Positions 45,208 to 54,234 of a stretch of 64,000 nt of DNA are shown here, piece by piece. Source of the stretch: Actinocrispum wychmicini (GTDB taxonomy: Bacteria; Actinomycetota; Actinomycetes; Mycobacteriales; Pseudonocardiaceae); NCBI RefSeq assembly GCF_004345645.1, contig NZ_SLWS01000019.1:1-64000 (forward strand). The letters run 5' to 3'. Numbering within the stretch: position 1 is the first letter of the stretch; each line of letters opens with the position of its first letter. Below the pieces are notes generated by a model. The model saw only the letters and a list, made by a program, of their open reading frames with translations, was not told the DNA's origin and did no database searches. Made by a program: the position numbers and the translations under genes.

Positions 45208-47019
45208 TCAGCCGTCACCGGGGCGTCGCCCAGCGGTCACGCCGTTGTCGGTTCGACTGACTGTGACCAGGTCAGCGGGTATGGTGCCGGACTCGCCGGC
45301 GGTCGCGGCGAGTTCTGCGCCGAGCGGTTCACCCGCCGGCTTCCCGTTCCCGCCGAGCCAGCTGGCGACCGCGGCGACGACACAGGCCGCGATGGCGAAC
45401 CAGAACGCCACGTGCAGCCCGTCCGCGAACGGGCCGGTGATCAGGCTCGGGAAGAAGCTCCGGCCGGTCAGGTAGCCCGCCTGGTCCGGCGGCAGCTGGC
45501 CGACCACCGGGCCGAGCAGCTGCTGGATCGGGTTGTAGCCGAGGAACGCGGCGAACAGCACGGCCACGGCCGGGAGCTGGGCCACCTGGTCGGCGTTGGC
45601 CTGGGGCACGCCGTGCGCGGCCAGGCCCGTGCTCATGGCGCTGGGCAGACTCGACGACAGCCCCGCGATGATCAGGCTAAAGAAGATGCCGATGGACAGC
45701 ACCATCGCGGCGTTCTGGAACGTGGCCGTCATGCCTGCGCCGACGCCGCGCGCGTTGTCCGGCAGGCTGCTCATCACGGCCGACCGGTTCGGCGACGAGA
45801 ACATGCCCATGCCGATGCCGTTCACCACGAGCAGGACCGCGAACAGGACGTAGTTGAAGTTCACCGGCAGGATCGTCAGCGCGAAGAAGGTCACCGCCGT
45901 GACGACCATGCCGCCGGTGGCCAGGCCGCGCGCGCCGATCCGGTCGGACAGCACGCCGGACACGGGCGCCGCGAGCAGGAAGCCGACGGTCATCGGGAGC
46001 ATGTAGATGCCGGCCCACAACGGCGTCTCCTCGAAGGAGTAGCCGTGTTGCGGCAGCCAGATGCCCTGCAGCCACATGATCAGGATGAACTGCAGCCCGC
46101 CCCGGCCGAGGGACGCCATCAGGTTGGCCACGTTGCCCCACGTGAACGCCTTGATCCGGAACAGCGCCAGGGTGAACAGCGGGTTCTCGGACCGCCGCTC
46201 GATCAGCACGAACCACGCCAGCACCAGCACACCGCCGACGAGCGCGGCCAGCACCCACGGGTTGCCCCACCCCATCGGGTGCCCGTCGTAGGGCTGGATG
46301 CCGTACGTGATCGCGACGAGCACGGCGATCAGGCCGACCGCGAACGTGATGTTGCCGCCCCAGTCCATCCGGGCCCGCTGGGTGATCCCGGTGTCGTGCA
46401 GCTTGAGGTACGCCCAGACCGTGCCGACCACGCCGAACGGCACGGACACCAGGAACACCCAGTGCCAGTTCACCGGCGCGAGCACACCGCCGATCATCAG
46501 GCCGAGGAACGAGCCGGCGATCGCGGCGACCCCGTTGATGCCCAGCGCCAGGCCGCGCTGGTTGGCCGGGAAGGCGTCGGTGAGGATCGCGCTGGAGTTG
46601 GCCATCAGGAACGCGCCGCCGATGCCCTGCACCACGCGCCAGCCGATCAGCCACCACGCGGCCGCGTCCCCGCTCATCCAGGTCGCCGCCAGGAAGACGG
46701 ACGACACGGTGAAGATCAGGAAGCCGAGGTTGTACATCCGGGCGCGGCCGTACATGTCGCCCAGCCGCCCGAACGTCACCACGAGCACGGCGGTGACCAC
46801 CAGGAAGCCCATCATCATCCAGAGCAGGTAGCTGGTGTTGCCCGCGTCCAGCGGGTTCACCCCGATGCCCCTGAAGATGTCCGGTAACGCGATCAGCACG
46901 ATGGACGAGTTGATCGTGGCGATCAACAGGCCCAGGGTCGTGTTCGACAGGGCGATCCACTTGTAGTGCGGCCCCAGCTCGGCGAGCGTCTTGTGCCCCG
47001 CACCCTTCCTGGCCACCAC
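45208..47019 (-). CDS. MFS transporter, DHA2 (EmrB/QacA) family
   Basis: A 603-residue integral membrane protein with about 14 membrane helices. The N-terminal LIATINSSIVLIALPDI and GRLGDMYGRARM (motif A), and later GWRVVQGIGGAF and GSFLGLMIGGVLAPVNWHWVFLVSVPFG (motif C region), mark drug:proton antiporters of the DHA2 type. It is read after the alpha/beta hydrolase with a 68-base gap, and so probably belongs to the operon facing the GlxA-type regulator. Confidence 0.92.
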   Translation of the reverse strand: MVARKGAGHKTLAELGPHYKWIALSNTTLGLLIATINSSIVLIALPDIFRGIGVNPLDAGNTSYLLWMMMGFLVVTAVLVVTFGRLGDMYGRARMYNLGFLIFTVSSVFLAATWMSGDAAAWWLIGWRVVQGIGGAFLMANSSAILTDAFPANQRGLALGINGVAAIAGSFLGLMIGGVLAPVNWHWVFLVSVPFGVVGTVWAYLKLHDTGITQRARMDWGGNITFAVGLIAVLVAITYGIQPYDGHPMGWGNPWVLAALVGGVLVLAWFVLIERRSENPLFTLALFRIKAFTWGNVANLMASLGRGGLQFILIMWLQGIWLPQHGYSFEETPLWAGIYMLPMTVGFLLAAPVSGVLSDRIGARGLATGGMVVTAVTFFALTILPVNFNYVLFAVLLVVNGIGMGMFSSPNRSAVMSSLPDNARGVGAGMTATFQNAAMVLSIGIFFSLIIAGLSSSLPSAMSTGLAAHGVPQANADQVAQLPAVAVLFAAFLGYNPIQQLLGPVVGQLPPDQAGYLTGRSFFPSLITGPFADGLHVAFWFAIAACVVAAVASWLGGNGKPAGEPLGAELAATAGESGTIPADLVTVSRTDNGVTAGRRPGDG

Positions 47020-47087
47020 AAACCTCCTCGATCCGGTACGTCGAGAAGGCTAGTCCCGATAGTTGCTTTCGACAACTATGCATTTTG

Positions 47088-47888
47088 TCACGCCGAGGTG
47101 AACACCCGGTCCGCGAGAGTGGCGATGACCTGGGCGACCTCCGCCGGCGCGGCCACGTCGGCACCGTGGTCCCGCCCCGGCAACTGGACGCGTTCGGCCT
47201 GGTCGATGACGTTCCGCAGGGCGTCGAGCCGGTCCAGGAGGTGCGTCGGGCTCTTGTCGCCGCCCAGCAGCACGGTGCGGACGGTGATCTTCGCGTACTC
47301 GTCGAGCCGCACCCCGAGGGCGATGATCGCGTCGAGATCGTGCAGCTGGCGCGGGGCGAGCCGGCGGAACCGCGGCGACAACCCGACCGCGAGACCGACC
47401 AGGAGCCCCTGCCACGCGGGCAACCCCACCACGTCCCGGACGAAGATCCGGATGGCCCGGCCGGGCCGGCCGCGGGCGATCGCCGCCTTGGCCTTCGCCA
47501 CCGACTCCGGCGGGAACGGCCGGTCGACCACGGTAGGCGGCTCGTACAGCACCGCGCCGGCGAACGCCTCCGGCCGGGCGACCAGGGCCTCCAGCGTGAC
47601 CACGGCGCCCGAGGAATGGCCGTAGACCAAGACGGGTCCGCCCGCCTCGGCGGCAAGCGCGAGCACGTCCTGGACCTCGTCGGCCATCGTGCAGGGCTCA
47701 GCGAACCGGTACTGGCGGCGTTGCAGGCGCAGCACGCGATACCGGTCGGACAGCAGCGCCGCCAGCTTCTCGGTGCGGGTGCCGTCGTCGAGACCGGGAT
47801 GGACGAGGAGGATGACCGGTCCCTGGCCTTCGTCGTACGCCCGGACCTCGGTCCCGTCGGCCGCCGTGGCGATCGTTTCGCGTGTCAC
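47088..47888 (-). CDS. alpha/beta hydrolase
   Basis: A 266-residue protein. GTG 47888 overlaps the stop of the upstream membrane protein. The nucleophile elbow is YGHSSGAVV near residue 88; LLVHPGLDDG near 26 is the oxyanion strand. The final His is likely in the LPGRDHGADV segment. No signal peptide is present. The substrate is unknown. It is the third gene of a set with PfpI and membrane genes. Confidence 0.85.
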   Translation of the reverse strand: MTRETIATAADGTEVRAYDEGQGPVILLVHPGLDDGTRTEKLAALLSDRYRVLRLQRRQYRFAEPCTMADEVQDVLALAAEAGGPVLVYGHSSGAVVTLEALVARPEAFAGAVLYEPPTVVDRPFPPESVAKAKAAIARGRPGRAIRIFVRDVVGLPAWQGLLVGLAVGLSPRFRRLAPRQLHDLDAIIALGVRLDEYAKITVRTVLLGGDKSPTHLLDRLDALRNVIDQAERVQLPGRDHGADVAAPAEVAQVIATLADRVFTSA

Positions 47889-48301
47889 CCGCCGATTGTC
47901 GACCCGGGCCGGATCACCATCAATACGGTCACGACAACCCACAACACATTGAACACACCGGTCGACATGGCCAGCGTCATGGTCGGTCCGCCTTGTCCGG
48001 CAAGGACTTTGCGTTGGCCGGGCAGCACGACCAGCGCCAACACGAGCGCGGCGACCGCCGTCAGCCCGATCGACACCTGCACCCAGGCGCTCCCGAAGAC
48101 GCGCATGCTGCCAGCGGTCGCGAGGCCGAAGAACGGGACCGCGATCGCGATGTACGTGTACACGCGGCAGATGCGGTACAGCACTTTGACGGAGTCGGAT
48201 CCGGCGCGGGCGGCGGCGGGGAACATGCTCGCCGCGATGGCGACCGGGCCGACCGCGAGGATGGCCGCCACGATGTGGATGATCAGCAGAAACTTGGTCA
48301 T
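47885..48301 (-). CDS. four-helix integral membrane protein
   Basis: A 138-residue protein with four likely membrane segments (FLLIIHIVAAILAVGPVAIAA, VYTYIAIAVPFFGLATAG, VSIGLTAVAALVLALVVLP, VFNVLWVVVTVLMVI), similar in style to DUF2269-type proteins. ATG 48301 overlaps the PfpI stop (ATGA). No catalytic motif is visible. Confidence 0.8.
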   Translation of the reverse strand: MTKFLLIIHIVAAILAVGPVAIAASMFPAAARAGSDSVKVLYRICRVYTYIAIAVPFFGLATAGSMRVFGSAWVQVSIGLTAVAALVLALVVLPGQRKVLAGQGGPTMTLAMSTGVFNVLWVVVTVLMVIRPGSTIGG

Positions 48302-48879
48302 GCCGCCCACACCGTGCCGCGCCGCTCGTGTTCGAAGAACTTGCCGGTGTCGTGCGCCACGCGCGGGCTCACGAACCGCTCCAGCAGATACAGCCCGAGG
48401 TCCAGGCCGGACGTGACGCCACCGGCGGTGATCAGGTCGCCGTCGTCCACGATCCGCGCGTCGACCGCCTGGACTCCGTTGGCGGACAACGCTTCCATGC
48501 CGAGATGGTGGGTGGTGGCGGACCGGCCGGCGATCAGGCCCGCCATCGCGAGCAGCAACGAGCCGCCGCACACCGTGGCCACGGTCGTCTCCGGCCGGTC
48601 CATGGCCACCTTCAGCAGGGGCGCCAAGCCGATGGCGGCGCGGCCGAGAATGGCCGGGATCTCCGGCAGCGGACCGGCGGCGCCTGGGACGATGACCAGG
48701 TCCGCACGCTGGGGGTCCGCCGTGGCGGTCAACGCCACGTGGTCCAAGCCGCTGGGAACCGTCCGATCCCCCTCCGCCGACACCAACGACACGGCCATCC
48801 CGCCGGCGACCAGCACCTCGTAGGGCGCGATCACGTCCAACGGGTCGAACCCGTCGAACAACACAACCTGAGCGAACAT
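48298..48879 (-). CDS. DJ-1/PfpI family protein
   Basis: A 193-residue protein of the class I glutamine amidotransferase-like fold. The nucleophile Cys lies in ATVCGGSLLLA near residue 105, and FDGFDPLDVIAPYEVL near residue 9 is the usual start. ATG 48879 is the best start. It resembles isonitrile hydratase-like and stress proteins of this family. It is read leftward and begins 85 bases from the divergent GlxA regulator. Confidence 0.88.
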   Translation of the reverse strand: MFAQVVLFDGFDPLDVIAPYEVLVAGGMAVSLVSAEGDRTVPSGLDHVALTATADPQRADLVIVPGAAGPLPEIPAILGRAAIGLAPLLKVAMDRPETTVATVCGGSLLLAMAGLIAGRSATTHHLGMEALSANGVQAVDARIVDDGDLITAGGVTSGLDLGLYLLERFVSPRVAHDTGKFFEHERRGTVWAA

Positions 48880-48964
48880 GCGGCCGAACCTAGCCACCGA
48901 GCGTGACCGCCGGAACTGGCAAGAATGCCAGCTTCCAACGGATTCTCGCCAGTAGGCTCAGGGC

Positions 48965-49906
48965 ATGCACACGGTCGCCGTCCTCGCCATGGACAACGTC
49001 CTCCCGTTCGACCTGACCACGCCGGTCGACCTGTTCCGGCGGATCCGGCTGGCCGACGGACAACCGGCCTACGACGTTCGCGTCTGCGGCGAGGCCACCG
49101 TGAAGACCGAGAGCTTCGTCATCCAGCCGCCGTTCGGGCTGGATGCCTTGGCCGACGCGGACACGATCGTCCTGCCCGGCTGCGCGGACCCGCTCGTCCC
49201 GGTCCCGCCCGAGATCCTGGACACCCTGCGGGACGCGGCCGCCCGGGGCACGCGGATCGTCACGATCTGTGTCGGCGCCTTCGTCCTGGCCGCCACCGGC
49301 CTGCTCGACGGGATGCGCGCCACCACCCATTGGCTGGCCGCGGCCGACCTCGCCGCCCGGTATCCGGAGATCGACGTCGACCCGGACGTGCTGTACGTGG
49401 ACAACGGCCAGTTCCTCACGTCCGCCGGCGCCACCGCGGGCATCGACCTGTGCCTGCACCTGGTCCGGCGGGACCACGGCTCCGCGGTCGCCGCCCACGC
49501 CGCGCGGGTGTGCGTGATGCCGTTGGAGCGTGAAGGCGGCCAAGCCCAGTACATCGCGCACAACGTGCCACCCACGCCCCAGGGCACGACCCTCGAACCG
49601 CTGTTGCTATGGCTGGACAGCAACACGGCGAAAAACCTCACCCTGGAAGACATGGCGGCGTACGCGGGCATGAGCACCCGCACGCTGAACCGTCGTTTCC
49701 GCGAACAGACCGGCACGACACCGCTGCAATGGTTGCACCGCACCAGAATCCGCCAGGCCCAACACCTCCTGGAGGCCACGGTGGACGCGGTGGACCACAT
49801 CGCCGGCCAGGTGGGATTCGGCTCCCCCACGGCCTTCCGTGAACGGTTCAAACGCGTCGTGGGCACCAGCCCGCGCGCCTACCGCCTGGCGTTCCAAGGA
49901 GCATGA
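48965..49906 (+). CDS. GlxA-type transcription regulator (DJ-1/PfpI plus AraC HTH)
   Basis: A 313-residue regulator. The N-terminal PfpI-like domain has VTICVGAFVLAATGLLDG near residue 100, and the C-terminal AraC domain has two HTHs: LEDMAAYAGMSTRTLNRRFREQTG near 235 and VDHIAGQVGFGSPTAFRERFKR near 280. It is divergent from a PfpI gene and is likely to control that operon. It ends before a hairpin. Confidence 0.93.
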   Translation: MHTVAVLAMDNVLPFDLTTPVDLFRRIRLADGQPAYDVRVCGEATVKTESFVIQPPFGLDALADADTIVLPGCADPLVPVPPEILDTLRDAAARGTRIVTICVGAFVLAATGLLDGMRATTHWLAAADLAARYPEIDVDPDVLYVDNGQFLTSAGATAGIDLCLHLVRRDHGSAVAAHAARVCVMPLEREGGQAQYIAHNVPPTPQGTTLEPLLLWLDSNTAKNLTLEDMAAYAGMSTRTLNRRFREQTGTTPLQWLHRTRIRQAQHLLEATVDAVDHIAGQVGFGSPTAFRERFKRVVGTSPRAYRLAFQGA

Positions 49907-49909
49907 GAA

Positions 49910-49935
49910 GCCGGGGCGGCGTCGGCCACCCCGGC
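49910..49935. terminator. hairpin between convergent genes
   Basis: Arms gccgggg (49910-49916) and ccccggc (49929-49935) form a perfect 7-base stem with a 12-base loop, between the GlxA regulator (rightward) and the secreted protein (leftward). Confidence 0.55.
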
Positions 49936-49953
49936 CGTCCGGTCGGGAGTCGA

Positions 49954-50574
49954 TCAGGGATCGTTGGGGTGTGGGTGAAGCGGCCCGTGGCCGCCACCAC
50001 CGCCACCACCACCGCTGTCTTGGCCGTAGCTGAGCAACTGGTAGTTCGGCAACTGGATGTCGTTGGCCGACGCGTCCGCCCCGCTGGAACTGAAGGACTT
50101 GTAGATCGTCCAGATCTGGGTCACGAAGTTGACGACCTGGCTCCAGTCGATGCCGTTGTTCCAGTGCACGATCGACACGGCGAAGGTCTGCCGGGCGATG
50201 TCCACCGGAACCTGTCCGGCCCAGTTCTCGGTGCGCTTGGAGTAACCGAGCGCGGTGCCGTTGACACCCCAGCAGTCACCGCCGACCTGCCCGATGACCA
50301 TACCGTCCCGGTTGACCAGCAATGCCTTGGCGCACAGCCGGACGCCGGTGAGCCAGACCCCCGACTCGACCGTCGAGGTGCCGTAGACGTTGCCGTCGTC
50401 GTAGACCACCACTGTGGTGTCGATGGTCTTGTTCTCGTTGTTGGCGTGGTGGGAATGCAATGACGCCTTGGCGACAGGCGTTGCGGCGCTGGCGGGAGTC
50501 GCGGTCATTCCGACACCGGCCAGGGCTAACGCGGCGGAGACCAAGCCGCCGAGCAACCGTCTGCGAACAGCCAT
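49954..50574 (-). CDS. secreted hypothetical protein
   Basis: A 206-residue protein. ATG 50574 is preceded by GAGAGGGG. A signal peptide (MAVRRRLLGGLVSAALALAG and on to TPASAA) indicates export by Sec or Tat. The mature part is rich in Asn, Trp and Gly with two Cys residues that could form a disulfide, and the C-terminus has a glycine run followed by His/Pro. No known domain was recognised. Confidence 0.78.
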   Translation of the reverse strand: MAVRRRLLGGLVSAALALAGVGMTATPASAATPVAKASLHSHHANNENKTIDTTVVVYDDGNVYGTSTVESGVWLTGVRLCAKALLVNRDGMVIGQVGGDCWGVNGTALGYSKRTENWAGQVPVDIARQTFAVSIVHWNNGIDWSQVVNFVTQIWTIYKSFSSSGADASANDIQLPNYQLLSYGQDSGGGGGGGGHGPLHPHPNDP

Positions 50575-50705
50575 GAAACCCCTCTCGGATTCGATCTGGG
50601 AACGCCAGATCTCATCGTGCGGGGTGGAGCCGACGCGGGCCATCCCAGATTTCTGGGAACTTCACCGGAATGGGCACAGTCCCGTGAAATTCCCTCCGCT
50701 GCGGG

Positions 50706-52385
50706 TCAGGCACGCAGGTCGGGGAAGTCCTCGTCGCGGTACTCGCCGGGGACACGGGCGTCCGGGTCGGCATGGACGTCTGTTTCGCGGCCACGGAGCT
50801 CCACCCGGCGGATCTTCCCGGAGATCGTCTTCGGCAGCTCGGTGAACTCCAGGCGCCGGATCCGCTTGTAGGGCGCCAGGTGTTCGCGGGCGTAGCGGAG
50901 AATGTCGCGGGCGGTGTCGGCGTTCGGGTCGACTCCGGCGGCCAGGACCACGTACGCCTTGGGGACGGCGAGCCGGATCGGGTCGGGCGACGGGACGACC
51001 GCCGCCTCGGCCACCGCGGGGTGTTCGATCAGGACACTTTCCAGCTCGAACGGGGAGATCCGGTAGTCCGACGCCTTGAACACGTCGTCCGCGCGGCCGA
51101 CGTAGGTGATGTAGCCGTCCGCGTCCCGGGAACCGACGTCGCCCGTGTGGTAGTAGCCGGCACGCATCGCCTCGGCGGTCCGGTCCGCCGAGTCCGCGTA
51201 GCCGGTCATCAGGCCGACCGGGCGGGGCGACAGGGACAGGCAGATCTCGCCCTCGTCGCCGGGTTCGCCGGTGACCGGGTCGACCAGTGCCACGGTGAAG
51301 CCGGGCAGCGCGCGGCCCATCGAGCCGGGTTTCACCGGCTGGCCCGGCGTGTTGGCGACCTGGACGCTGGTCTCGGTCTGGCCGAAGCCGTCCCGGATCG
51401 TCACCGACCACGCCTTGCGGACCTGCTCGATCACCTCGGGGTTGAGCGGCTCGCCCGCGCCGACCACTTTGGTCGGTGGTTGTCGGAGCTGGGTCAGGTC
51501 GGCCTGGATGAGCATCCGCCAGACCGTCGGCGGCGCACAGAACGACGTCACGCCGCAACGGTCCATTTGCGACATCAGCGCGTTGGCGTCGAAGCGGGTG
51601 TAGTTGTAGATGAACACACACGCGCCCGCGTTCCATGGCGCGAAAACGTTGCTCCAGGCGTGTTTCGCCCAGCCCGGCGATGAGATGTTCAGGTGCACGT
51701 CACCCGGTTGGAGGCCGATCCAGTACATCGTGGACAGATGGCCGACCGGGTACGAGACGTGCGTGTGCCGGACCAGTTTGGGCTTGGCCGTGGTGCCGGA
51801 CGTGAAGTACAGCAAAAGGGTGTCGCCGGCCGCGGTCGGGCCGTCCGGGGTGAACTCGGCCGGGCCGGTCGCGTCCGCATAGGACAGCCAGCCATCCACC
51901 CGCTCCCCCACCGCGATCCTGGTGTACGCGCCAGGCACCTCGGCGAACTTCGCGGCGTCCGCCGAGCGGGCGACCACATGCCTCACGTCGCCGCGGTCCA
52001 CCCGGTCGCGCAGGTCGTCCGGGCCGAGCAGGGTGGACGCCGGGATGATCACCGCGCCGAGCTTCATCGCGGCGAGGATCACCTCCCACAGCTCGCCCTG
52101 GTTGCCGAGCATCAGCACGATCCGGTCGCCGCGCGCCACACCGAGCGAGCGCAGCCAGTTCGCCACCAGGTCCGACCGCGCGGACAGCTCGCCGAACGTC
52201 CACTTCCGCTCGGTGCCGTCCTCCTCGACGATCCACAGCCCGACCTGCTCGGCCGGCAGGGTGTCGAACCAGTCCAGCGCCCAGTTGAACTCGGCCGGGT
52301 CGGGCCAGTGGAAGTCCGCGTACGCCGTTTCGTAGTCCTCCCTGTGGGCCAACAGGAATTCGCGAGCTTCACGGAACGACGTCAC
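50706..52385 (-). CDS. AMP-dependent acyl-CoA synthetase
   Basis: A 559-residue adenylate-forming enzyme that activates a carboxylic acid with ATP and CoA. GTG 52385 is preceded by GAGGAG seven bases upstream. Motifs are YFTSGTTAKPK near residue 193, DGFGQTETS near 325, TGDVGSRDADGYITYVGRADD near 420 and KTISGKIRR near the C-terminus. It belongs to the medium-chain or benzoate-CoA ligase-like group; the substrate is unknown. The enoyl-CoA hydratase gene lies 37 bases upstream and is probably co-transcribed. Confidence 0.92.
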   Translation of the reverse strand: MTSFREAREFLLAHREDYETAYADFHWPDPAEFNWALDWFDTLPAEQVGLWIVEEDGTERKWTFGELSARSDLVANWLRSLGVARGDRIVLMLGNQGELWEVILAAMKLGAVIIPASTLLGPDDLRDRVDRGDVRHVVARSADAAKFAEVPGAYTRIAVGERVDGWLSYADATGPAEFTPDGPTAAGDTLLLYFTSGTTAKPKLVRHTHVSYPVGHLSTMYWIGLQPGDVHLNISSPGWAKHAWSNVFAPWNAGACVFIYNYTRFDANALMSQMDRCGVTSFCAPPTVWRMLIQADLTQLRQPPTKVVGAGEPLNPEVIEQVRKAWSVTIRDGFGQTETSVQVANTPGQPVKPGSMGRALPGFTVALVDPVTGEPGDEGEICLSLSPRPVGLMTGYADSADRTAEAMRAGYYHTGDVGSRDADGYITYVGRADDVFKASDYRISPFELESVLIEHPAVAEAAVVPSPDPIRLAVPKAYVVLAAGVDPNADTARDILRYAREHLAPYKRIRRLEFTELPKTISGKIRRVELRGRETDVHADPDARVPGEYRDEDFPDLRA

Positions 52386-52422
52386 GGCGGCACTCCTCGT
52401 CCAGGCTACGGCTGCGCCAAGA

Positions 52423-53247
52423 TTATTCCCCGGTGAAGTCCGGATCGCGACGGGCGAGGAACGCCTGCACGGCCTCGGCCAGGTCCTTGCTCGGCAGGAA
52501 CGCCGCGTTCCACGTCGACACGTACCGCAGGCCGTCGGCCACGCGTGGCGCGCGGTCGTGGTCGAGCACGTCCTTGACGCCCTGCACCACGAGCGGAGGG
52601 TTCTTCGCGATGTCCTCGGCGAGCGAGCGCGCGGCCGCGAGCACGGCTTCCTGGTCCGGGTGGACGTCGTTGACCAGGCCGATCTTCTCGGCCCGCGCCG
52701 CGTCGATGTCCTTCCCGGTGAACGCCAGCTCACGCAGGTGGCCCTCGCCGATGATCCCGCTGAGCCGCTGCAGGCTGCCGATGTCGGCGACGATCGCCAC
52801 CTTGACCTCGCGGACGCTGAACTTGGCGTCCGCCGAGGCCAGTCGGACGTCCGCGGCGGCGATCAGGTCGACACCGCCGCCGATGCACCAGCCGGACACG
52901 GCCGCGATCACCGGCTTGCGGCACTCGGCCACGGCCGTCACCGACGCCTGCAACCGGCGGATCTCGTCGAGGAACCGGCTGCGCGGGCCGGCCAGGGCCT
53001 CGCCGCCGATCAGCTCGGCCCAGCCGCCCATCATCGCCGGCAGGTCCAGGCCGTACGAGAAGTTCCGGCCACTGCCGGTGAGCACGATCGCGCGGACCGC
53101 CGGGTCGGTGTCCAGCTCGCGGAAGACCAGCGGCAGCTCGCGCCAGAAATCCGGGCCCATACTGTTGCCCTTGCCCGGCCCGAGCAGGGTCACCTCGGCG
53201 ACCGGCCCGGACTGTTTCACCTGCAGCGAGACGAGGTCATCAGCCAT
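52423..53247 (-). CDS. crotonase-family enzyme, dienoyl-CoA isomerase-like
   Basis: A 274-residue enoyl-CoA hydratase/isomerase. The oxyanion strand FSYGLDLPAMM near 63 and AAVSGWCIGGGVDLIAAADVRLA near 115 are standard; VKVAIVADIGSLQRL near 148 carries the acid Asp as in delta(3,5)-delta(2,4)-dienoyl-CoA isomerases. It fits a fatty-acid degradation role with the acyl-CoA synthetase just downstream. Confidence 0.9.
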   Translation of the reverse strand: MADDLVSLQVKQSGPVAEVTLLGPGKGNSMGPDFWRELPLVFRELDTDPAVRAIVLTGSGRNFSYGLDLPAMMGGWAELIGGEALAGPRSRFLDEIRRLQASVTAVAECRKPVIAAVSGWCIGGGVDLIAAADVRLASADAKFSVREVKVAIVADIGSLQRLSGIIGEGHLRELAFTGKDIDAARAEKIGLVNDVHPDQEAVLAAARSLAEDIAKNPPLVVQGVKDVLDHDRAPRVADGLRYVSTWNAAFLPSKDLAEAVQAFLARRDPDFTGE

Positions 53248-53292
53248 GCCCCCATCATTGCCTACCGACGGGTAACCCCGTCAACCGCACCC

Positions 53293-53457
53293 AGGCCGTG
53301 TCTCGAGGTCCCCGTCCGCGATAGCCGGGCCGGATGCGGTCCCTGACGCCACCGCCGGCACACCCAAAGACAACCAGTATTCGCGGCGCCCCGGCGGCGA
53401 CGCCAGGAACCGCCCCGATCCCGACTCTCATCGAACGGGGACCTCGAGACACGACCT
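53293..53457. mobile_element. short inverted-repeat element (MITE-like)
   Basis: The 18 bases gtgtctcgaggtccccgt at 53298-53315 are repeated as a perfect inverted copy at 53435-53452. The match extends imperfectly on both sides to about 25 bases. The roughly 165-base unit has no gene and lies in a gap between the crotonase gene and a small ORF. Terminal inverted repeats of this length without a transposase suggest a miniature element; a clear target-site duplication was not seen. A long regulatory hairpin is the alternative. Confidence 0.5.
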
Positions 53458-53614
53458 TTGTCCCCCATCCGTGGGTATACGGTTTCCCCGAGGATCTCGG
53501 AAATCGCCACTTTCAGTACTTGTTTCCCGTTCGCCCGGATCGCCCAGTCGTGTCTGATCACCGCGTGAGACCGTTCACTGACCAACCATGTCCGGGAGAG
53601 GAGGGCGGGAACCG

Positions 53615-53791
53615 ATGGCACAACCGCGCCCGATGTCGACGCCGATCTTCGACGAGCTGCTGCGCGAGTTCGCCAGCCGGATGGAGGAGCAGCGGGAACG
53701 CGAGGAACCGCCGGCCGGCTCCCCGCCCGCGTCGGCCGCCCAGCCCGCCCAGTCCGCCGCCTCGCCCTCGAACCGACACCGGGCCGACTGA
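53615..53791 (+). CDS. small hypothetical protein
   Basis: A 58-residue protein. ATG 53615 is preceded by GGAGGG about ten bases upstream; the frame also starts at 53588. It has an amphipathic helix (IFDELLREFASRMEEQRER) and a Pro/Ala/Ser-rich tail. No family is recognised. It is read toward the lipoprotein gene 31 bases downstream. Confidence 0.55.
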   Translation: MAQPRPMSTPIFDELLREFASRMEEQREREEPPAGSPPASAAQPAQSAASPSNRHRAD

Positions 53792-53822
53792 GAACCGAGC
53801 CGAGACCGCTAGAATCCCTTAT

Positions 53823-54185
53823 ATGCCAAGACGTCTGATTGTGACGCTCGCCGCGGTCGCCACCTCGCTCGGCTTGCTGAGCGCCTGTGACCAGGCGAAA
53901 GCCCTGGGGGACAAGGCGTCCGTCTGTGCCGACGCGCTCGGCCTGGCCACCCTCGTCCCGGACACCGACCCGGAGAAGGTCCGCAAGGAGGCCGTGGACA
54001 AGGCCAACCGGCTCAAAAGCCTGGCCAAGTCCGCCGACGACAAGGACGTCAAGGGCGCGTTGACGACCCTGGCGGACGAGTACGTCGCAACCAGCAAGCG
54101 CCGCGCCGAGGACCTGCGGAACTTCGCCGGCTGGGCCGGCGATCTGTACCGCAACCAGGACAATCTGCGGAAGATTTGCTTGTAG
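53823..54185 (+). CDS. lipoprotein
   Basis: A 120-residue protein. A lipobox LLSAC at residues 18-22 follows a hydrophobic signal sequence (VTLAAVATSLG), so it should be a lipid-anchored exported protein. The rest is helical and charged, with DEYVATSKRRAEDLRNFAGWA near the end and one further Cys close to the C-terminus. Its function is unknown. Confidence 0.78.
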   Translation: MPRRLIVTLAAVATSLGLLSACDQAKALGDKASVCADALGLATLVPDTDPEKVRKEAVDKANRLKSLAKSADDKDVKGALTTLADEYVATSKRRAEDLRNFAGWAGDLYRNQDNLRKICL

Positions 54186-54234
54186 TAACGACGACATTGC
54201 TGATGGTAACGGGACGGGTATACTGTAGTCGGCT

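Noticed and set aside
47885-48571. A 228-residue frame that includes the membrane protein
   Set aside because: The N-terminal part is antiphase DNA of the PfpI gene. The membrane protein begins at ATG 48301 with a four-base overlap.
50706-52733. A 675-residue start for the acyl-CoA ligase
   Set aside because: The extra 111 residues are crotonase DNA in another phase; GTG 52385 has GAGGAG and fits the family length.
53334-54185. A 283-residue plus-strand frame
   Set aside because: It runs through the inverted-repeat unit and a small gene; the real genes are the 58-residue frame and the lipoprotein starting at 53823 with its lipobox.
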